Assembly: GCA_910578305.1 (NCBI GenBank)
Contig: CAJTQH010000048.1
Location: 258-17,896 of the forward strand
DNA from: an uncultured Muribaculaceae bacterium
GTDB taxonomy: Bacteria > Bacteroidota > Bacteroidia > Bacteroidales > Muribaculaceae
DNA length: 17,639 bases
Direction of reading: 5' to 3'
The notes beneath the pieces are model-generated. The model made no database searches. It was not told where the DNA came from and saw only the letters and a list, made by a program, of their open reading frames with translations. Below are positions 13,863-17,639 of the stretch, piece after piece. The position numbers were made by a program, and so were the translations under genes. Positions within the stretch are counted from its first letter, which is position 1. Every line of letters starts with the position of its first letter.

Positions 13863-14498
13863 ATGAAATTTTCACGAATCATCTTCGCCGCAATAGCCGG
13901 ATTGGTTATCTGTAGTTCCAATATGGTGTCGGCTCAGAATCCGTCAGTACCAGACCGCAATAAAATATCGGCTGTGAGCCGCGACACATACAAAACGCTT
14001 TTGGATAAGTTTGTCGATGGACGTACACTGACCGGCGACGATATGGCCGTAGTATATTATGGTGCGGCTCTGCAACCAGGCTTCAATGCCGACCGTCGCT
14101 ATACGGCACTGCTGTCGGCCTACGATGCAGGCGATATGGCAAAGGTGTATACTCTGGTGACGGAGGCTCTCAAGTCGGATCCGACCAACCTCATGCTTCT
14201 TTTCAAAGCATATGCTTCGGCTTCTGTTTCGACAGATAGTGCTATCAAGGCTTTGGCTCCGAAATATCAGACACGGCTGTTACAGGTCTGTGATCTGATA
14301 CTTAATTCCGGACTTGGTGTGTCGGAAAGCAGTCCGTATCTGGTGATACGCCCCTCTGACCGTGATGAGTTTGTGGCTAAATATCTGCAGCCTGTGGCAG
14401 TGGAAGGCCAGGCCCGCATTGGTTCGCTCGATGCCGTGAAACTCAAACTTGAAAACATCCCCGACGATGTGATACTTTATTTCTCGACTTTCAAGTAG
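13863..14498 (+). CDS. DUF4919-like secreted protein
   Basis: 211 residues with a Sec signal peptide (MKFSRIIFAAIAGLVICSSN, likely cleaved after the VSA at 22-24). The mature sequence follows the DUF4919 plan I recall from Bacteroidetes. It has an early VYYGAALQPGFNADRRY block (64-80) and helices with a TPR-like SDPTNLMLLFKAYASA stretch (105-120). A SGLGVSESSPYLVIRPSDRDEF segment (149-170) follows, and the C-terminal strand is DDVILYFSTFK. It is probably periplasmic. The function is unknown. No lipobox is present. Co-transcription with the GH3-like gene upstream is likely because no promoter is visible in the 28-base gap. Confidence 0.7.
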   Translation: MKFSRIIFAAIAGLVICSSNMVSAQNPSVPDRNKISAVSRDTYKTLLDKFVDGRTLTGDDMAVVYYGAALQPGFNADRRYTALLSAYDAGDMAKVYTLVTEALKSDPTNLMLLFKAYASASVSTDSAIKALAPKYQTRLLQVCDLILNSGLGVSESSPYLVIRPSDRDEFVAKYLQPVAVEGQARIGSLDAVKLKLENIPDDVILYFSTFK

Positions 14499-14520
14499 GA
14501 TATAAATTTCAAACGTAAAT

Positions 14521-15228
14521 ATGAAAACAGTTATTAGAATTACAGCATCCGTAGTTATAGCACTCGGTATGCTCGCATTGGGACTGTGCATACGCAGCGG
14601 ACTAAAGTCCATTACCGACAGCCGCCGCACTGTGGAGGTGCGCGGACTCGCCACTCTTGAAGTTCCGGCCAACAAGGTGACATGGCCAATAGTATTCAAG
14701 CAGGTGGGCAATGATCTTCCAACGGTGTACAATGCAGTGTCGGAAACTAATGATGCCATAAAGAAATTTCTTACTGAAAACGGTATTCAGCCCGGTGAGA
14801 TTTCTGTTGGGGCACCTTCGGTGAATGATCTCAGCACCGACCGCTACAACACTCAGCCGATACCTTACAAGTATAGTGTGACATCGGTGGTGACAGTAAG
14901 CTCCAATCAAGTCGACAAGGTGCATGATCTCATAAACCGTCAGGGCGAGCTGCTGCGTCAGGGCATAGCCATACAGGCCTCTGACTATAGCAATCCGATA
15001 ACATATGACTATACGGAACTTAACACTATTAAGCCCGGCATGATCGCAGAAGCGACACGTAACGCACGTGACGCCGCCAAGAAGTTTGCCGAGGATTCCG
15101 ACAGTAAGATCGGTAAGATAATGTCGGCACATCAGGGACAGTTTACAATCTCCGACCGCGACGCATATACACCCTATATCAAGGAGGTGAGGGTGGTGAC
15201 TACTCTGACATACTTTCTTGAAGACTGA
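14521..15228 (+). CDS. SIMPL-domain (DUF541) protein
   Basis: 235-residue envelope protein with an N-terminal signal anchor or signal peptide (5-27) and a SIMPL domain over the rest. The opening strand VEVRGLATLEVPANKVTWPI (38-57) is the family signature. A C-terminal helix EATRNARDAAKKFAEDSDSKIGKI (177-200) comes before the final beta strand VVTTLTYFLED. Family members include E. coli YggE and Brucella BP26, outward-facing proteins of unclear role that can form large ring-like assemblies. The gene closes the GH3 operon 22 bases after the DUF4919-like gene and is followed at once by a strong hairpin terminator. Confidence 0.88.
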   Translation: MKTVIRITASVVIALGMLALGLCIRSGLKSITDSRRTVEVRGLATLEVPANKVTWPIVFKQVGNDLPTVYNAVSETNDAIKKFLTENGIQPGEISVGAPSVNDLSTDRYNTQPIPYKYSVTSVVTVSSNQVDKVHDLINRQGELLRQGIAIQASDYSNPITYDYTELNTIKPGMIAEATRNARDAAKKFAEDSDSKIGKIMSAHQGQFTISDRDAYTPYIKEVRVVTTLTYFLED

Positions 15229-15235
15229 TGTGTGA

Positions 15236-15268
15236 CGAAAAAGTTTGCGGCAATCGCAAACTTTTTCG
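15236..15268 (+). terminator. Intrinsic terminator of the GH3-DUF4919-SIMPL operon, fused with the next promoter
   Basis: A perfect 14-bp inverted repeat (arms 15236-15249 and 15255-15268, loop GCAAT) has five A at the left and five T at the right of its GC core, followed by TATTTTTG. It starts 8 bases after the SIMPL stop codon. The left arm contains the TTTG that serves as the -33 element of the yqeY promoter. The stem symmetry also fits termination on the opposite strand. Confidence 0.85.
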
Positions 15269-15276
15269 TATTTTTG
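15244..15276 (+). promoter_or_regulatory. Promoter of yqeY-serS-trmH operon, overlapping the terminator
   Basis: TTTG (15244-15247) and TATTTTTG (15269-15276) match the -33 and -7 elements with a 21-bp spacer. Nearly all of the spacer is the hairpin of the upstream terminator. Transcription would start near 15280, giving a leader of about 22 nt. Confidence 0.6.
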
Positions 15277-15301
15277 CAACCTGAAAACCAAAGCATTGAT
15301 T

Positions 15302-15751
15302 ATGGACTTATTTGATAAAATCAGCAGCGATATAAAATCGGCCATGCTGGCAAAAGAAAAGGTGCGCCTGGAGACTCTTCGTGGTATCAAGAAAGAATTT
15401 CTCGAAGCCAAGACGGCAAAGGGTTCCGACGGAACCCTGACCGACGAGCAGGCTACCAAGATACTGGCCAAGATGGCCAAACAGCGCCGTGAGACTGCGG
15501 TGATCTATCAAGAACAGAACCGTCCTGAGCTTGCTGAAAACGAGCTTTCTGAAGCGGCTGTGATAGAAGAATATCTGCCCAAGCAGCTCACTGACGAGGA
15601 GCTGACCGCCGAACTGCGTAAGATCATCGAGCAGGTGGGAGCTACTTCTCAGAAAGAGATGGGCAAGGTGATGGGCGTGGCTTCGAAGGCTCTCGCCGGT
15701 CGTGCTGACGGCAAAGTGATTTCGGCCAAGGTGCGCGAACTCCTTCAGTGA
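15302..15751 (+). CDS. yqeY: GatB/YqeY-domain protein
   Basis: 149-residue helical protein of the YqeY family, related to the C-terminal tRNA-binding tail of GatB in the tRNA-dependent amidotransferase. The start MDLFDKISSDIKSAMLAKEKVRLETLR is typical. Further family blocks are QRRETAVIYQEQNRPELAENE, EYLPKQLT and the conserved GKVMGVASKALAGRADGK region before VISAKVRELLQ. A role in tRNA handling is commonly assumed but not proven. The ATG at 15302 is chosen over an in-frame ATG at 15245, because the latter lies in the terminator-promoter overlap and would add a non-family extension. Placement ahead of serS and a tRNA/rRNA methyltransferase gene fits a translation theme. Confidence 0.93.
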   Translation: MDLFDKISSDIKSAMLAKEKVRLETLRGIKKEFLEAKTAKGSDGTLTDEQATKILAKMAKQRRETAVIYQEQNRPELAENELSEAAVIEEYLPKQLTDEELTAELRKIIEQVGATSQKEMGKVMGVASKALAGRADGKVISAKVRELLQ

Positions 15752-15786
15752 TACGATGTAAATAACCTTAATATATATATCAGATT

Positions 15787-17058
15787 ATGCTTACTCTACA
15801 GCAGATTAAAGAAAATCCACAGCATATCATAGAGCGTCTGGCCGTGAAGGGCTTTGATGCAAATGAACCAATAGGCAAGGTGCTCGATCTGGACAACCGT
15901 CGCCGTGAGCTACAGCTCTCCAATGACACAAAGGCTGCCGAACTCAAGCAGTATGCCGCCAAGATAGGTGCTCTCATGAAGCAGGGTGAGAAGGAAGAGG
16001 CCGAGGCTGCCAAGGCCACGGTGGCCACTCTCAAGGAGAGCCAGAAGACTATTGCAGACGAGCTTGCACGTACAGAGGCAGATATCCGCGATATCCTGCT
16101 GACAATACCCAATATACCTTGCGCCATGGTGCCCGAAGGCCGCACCGCCGAGGACAATGTGGTGGAAAAGACCGGCGGCCCCATGCCTGAACTTCCCGCC
16201 GACGCGATGCCTCACTGGGATCTGGCCAAGAAATACAATCTGATCGACTTCGATCTGGGTGTGAAGATCACAGGTGCCGGATTTCCGGTTTACATAGGCA
16301 AGGGTGCCCGCTTGCAGCGCGCTCTCATACAGTTTTTCCTCGACGAAGCCGGCAAGGCCGGATATCTTGAAATACAGCCTCCTTATGTAGTGAACGAGGC
16401 ATCGGGTTACGGTACAGGTCAGCTTCCCGACAAGGAGGGTCAGATGTACTATGTGGGTGAGGACAATCTCTATCTCATACCTACCGCCGAGGTTCCCGTG
16501 ACCAATATATACCGCGATGTTATCCTGTCTGAAGATTCGCTGCCCAAGAAAAACTGCGCTTACTCGGCATGTTTCCGTCGTGAAGCCGGCAGCTACGGCA
16601 AGGATGTGCGCGGTCTCAACCGTCTGCACCAGTTTGACAAGGTAGAGATAGTGCGCATAGAGAAGCCTGAAAATTCGTATGCCGCTCTCGAAGAGATGAA
16701 GGATCATGTGCAGGGATTGCTCGAAAAGCTCGGTCTGCCCTGGCACATACTGCGTCTGTGTGGCGGTGACATGAGCTTTACATCAGCCATCACATTTGAT
16801 TTTGAGGTATATTCAGCCGCACAGGGTCGCTGGCTTGAGGTGTCGTCGGTATCGAATTTCGAGACCTATCAGGCCAACCGTCTTAAGTGCCGCTATCGTG
16901 CCGCCGACAAGAAGACTCAGCTGTGCCACACTCTCAACGGCTCTGCTCTGGCTCTGCCGCGTATCATGGCCGCGCTTCTTGAAAACAATCAGACTCCTCA
17001 GGGCATAGTAGTGCCTGAATGTCTGCGCAAGTACACCGGATTTGACATCATAGACTGA
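15787..17058 (+). CDS. serS: Seryl-tRNA synthetase
   Basis: Class II aminoacyl-tRNA synthetase that charges tRNA-Ser, and tRNA-Sec where present, with serine in the cytoplasm. The 423 residues show the N-terminal two-helix coiled-coil arm (about 30-100) that grips the long variable arm of tRNA-Ser. The catalytic core has motif 1 around 172-199, the serine-binding TAE loop (233-235), motif 2 FRREAGS (263-269) and motif 3 NGSALALPR (384-392). It is full length with an ordinary start. A 35-base AT-rich gap without a promoter-like site separates it from yqeY, and only 4 bases separate it from the methyltransferase gene downstream. Confidence 0.98.
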   Translation: MLTLQQIKENPQHIIERLAVKGFDANEPIGKVLDLDNRRRELQLSNDTKAAELKQYAAKIGALMKQGEKEEAEAAKATVATLKESQKTIADELARTEADIRDILLTIPNIPCAMVPEGRTAEDNVVEKTGGPMPELPADAMPHWDLAKKYNLIDFDLGVKITGAGFPVYIGKGARLQRALIQFFLDEAGKAGYLEIQPPYVVNEASGYGTGQLPDKEGQMYYVGEDNLYLIPTAEVPVTNIYRDVILSEDSLPKKNCAYSACFRREAGSYGKDVRGLNRLHQFDKVEIVRIEKPENSYAALEEMKDHVQGLLEKLGLPWHILRLCGGDMSFTSAITFDFEVYSAAQGRWLEVSSVSNFETYQANRLKCRYRAADKKTQLCHTLNGSALALPRIMAALLENNQTPQGIVVPECLRKYTGFDIID

Positions 17059-17062
17059 TCGG

Positions 17063-17593
17063 GTGGATAAGAAAACGATAATGGATCTCGGGCGCGATAC
17101 TGTGGAGCAGTACCGCGCCCGTACTAAATTGCCGCTCGTGGTGGTGCTCGACAATGTGCGGTCGCTCAATAACATAGGGGCTATATTTCGCACGTCTGAC
17201 GCTTTCCTGGTGGAGCGGCTCATGCTTTGCGGCATAACCGCCACTCCGCCAAGTCCTGAGATACACAAGACTGCTCTTGGAGCGGAAATGTCGGTGGAGT
17301 GGACGCACTGGGACAATACTATGGATTGTATAGAGCGCCTTAAGGCCGACGGATATACGGTGTGTGTGCTCGAGCAGGTGAAAGGCAGCGTGGAGTTGCA
17401 GCGTTTCGAGCCTGATCCTTGCGGGAAATATGCCATAGTGGCCGGCCATGAGGTGCATGGCGTGGCTCCTGAGGTGGTGAATGCCGCGGATGTGTGTATA
17501 GAGATACCGCAGTTCGGTACCAAACATTCGCTTAATGTGTCGGTGTCGACAGGCATTGCTATCTGGCATTTTTTCAGCCTGATGCATAATTAG
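17063..17593 (+). CDS. TrmH/SpoU-family RNA 2'-O-methyltransferase
   Basis: 176-residue SPOUT-fold enzyme predicted to methylate a ribose 2'-OH in tRNA or rRNA using S-adenosylmethionine. Motif 1 is LDNVRSLNNIGAIFRTSDAF (29-48, with N37, G39 and R43). Motif 2 is VAGHEVHGV (126-134). Motif 3 is IEIPQFGTKHSLNVSVSTG (146-164), which forms the knot and cofactor loop. The start is GTG at 17063. An in-frame ATG at 17081 exists, but the GTG start reproduces the length of the N-terminal segment I recall for Bacteroides homologues. It also leaves a 4-base gap from serS, consistent with coupling. The RNA target cannot be told from sequence. Confidence 0.92.
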   Translation: MDKKTIMDLGRDTVEQYRARTKLPLVVVLDNVRSLNNIGAIFRTSDAFLVERLMLCGITATPPSPEIHKTALGAEMSVEWTHWDNTMDCIERLKADGYTVCVLEQVKGSVELQRFEPDPCGKYAIVAGHEVHGVAPEVVNAADVCIEIPQFGTKHSLNVSVSTGIAIWHFFSLMHN

Positions 17594-17613
17594 TTAATAT
17601 CAGATATAAAAAA

Positions 17614-17639
17614 ACGGCGGCAAAATCACTTGCCGCCGT
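17614..17639 (+). terminator. Terminator of the yqeY-serS-trmH operon (cut by window edge)
   Basis: A perfect 10-bp GC-rich stem (ACGGCGGCAA at 17614-17623, TTGCCGCCGT at 17630-17639) with a 6-nt loop is preceded by eight A in a row (17607 or 17608 onward). The T-run expected after it would lie outside the window. The A-run means the hairpin could also serve a convergent gene. Confidence 0.8.

Noticed and set aside
13010..13921. 303-codon antisense open frame in the GH3-like gene
   Set aside because: It lies over the catalytic region of a clear GH3 gene, and its composition (Arg/His/Cys-rich) is that of a shadow frame.
17081..17593. ATG start for the TrmH-family gene
   Set aside because: The GTG at 17063 preserves the usual N-terminal length and gives tight spacing after serS. 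The ATG remains possible.
1..17639. tRNA genes, CRISPR arrays, insertion sequences and phage genes
   Set aside because: No repeat-spacer pattern, transposase, integrase or cloverleaf-like stretch was recognised while reading both strands. A tRNAscan or ISfinder search would settle this.

Overview
The window looks like chromosomal DNA of a member of Bacteroidales, possibly a Muribaculaceae-like gut organism (the family level is inference). Three things point there. Promoter-like sites match the Bacteroidetes pattern (-33 TTTG/TTG, 19-21 bp spacer, -7 TAnnTTTG). Genes lack Shine-Dalgarno sequences and have AT-rich leaders. Several proteins are of Bacteroidetes type: a GH3-like ligase, a DUF4919-like protein, a viroplasmin-type RNase H, CxxC-poor lipoproteins and a TolC protein with a long N-terminal insertion. 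I see no insertion sequence, phage gene, tRNA, rRNA or CRISPR array, and no gene-free stretch longer than 300 bases.

Layout from left to right. Positions 1-366 (-) hold the start of gap (GAPDH), cut by the window edge, with its promoter and a leader hairpin. Positions 543-1355 (-) encode a lipoprotein with one clear and one weaker META/HslJ-like domain. mscL (1544-1975, +) meets RNase H (2066-2707, -) tail to tail over a strong hairpin. RNase H follows an alanine dehydrogenase/transhydrogenase-like gene (2715-3902, -) that lacks most catalytic residues. aroK (4039-4578, -) diverges from a four-gene export operon (4789-9760, +): TolC-like channel, HlyD-like adaptor and two ABC-2 permeases, with no ATPase gene.

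A compact three-gene minus-strand operon (12151 down to 9757) encodes a small acidic-tailed lipoprotein, a membrane-anchored protein-kinase-like protein without the catalytic Asp (a likely pseudokinase), and a YghO/bacterial-ceramide-synthase-like acyltransferase. The last two genes overlap by 11 bp, and the acyltransferase gene overlaps the export operon tail to tail by 4 bp. This is the best candidate in the window for an undescribed functional unit: a pseudokinase tied to a lipid acyltransferase in a sphingolipid-making phylum.

The right part is on the plus strand. A GH3-like, DUF4919-like and SIMPL-domain operon (12317-15228) ends at a perfect 14-bp hairpin that also carries the -33 element of the next promoter. 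A yqeY, serS and TrmH/SpoU methyltransferase operon (15302-17593) follows and ends at a terminator cut by the window edge. Two genes, aroK and the GH3 gene, have promoter-like sites so close to their ATG that leaderless mRNAs are predicted.
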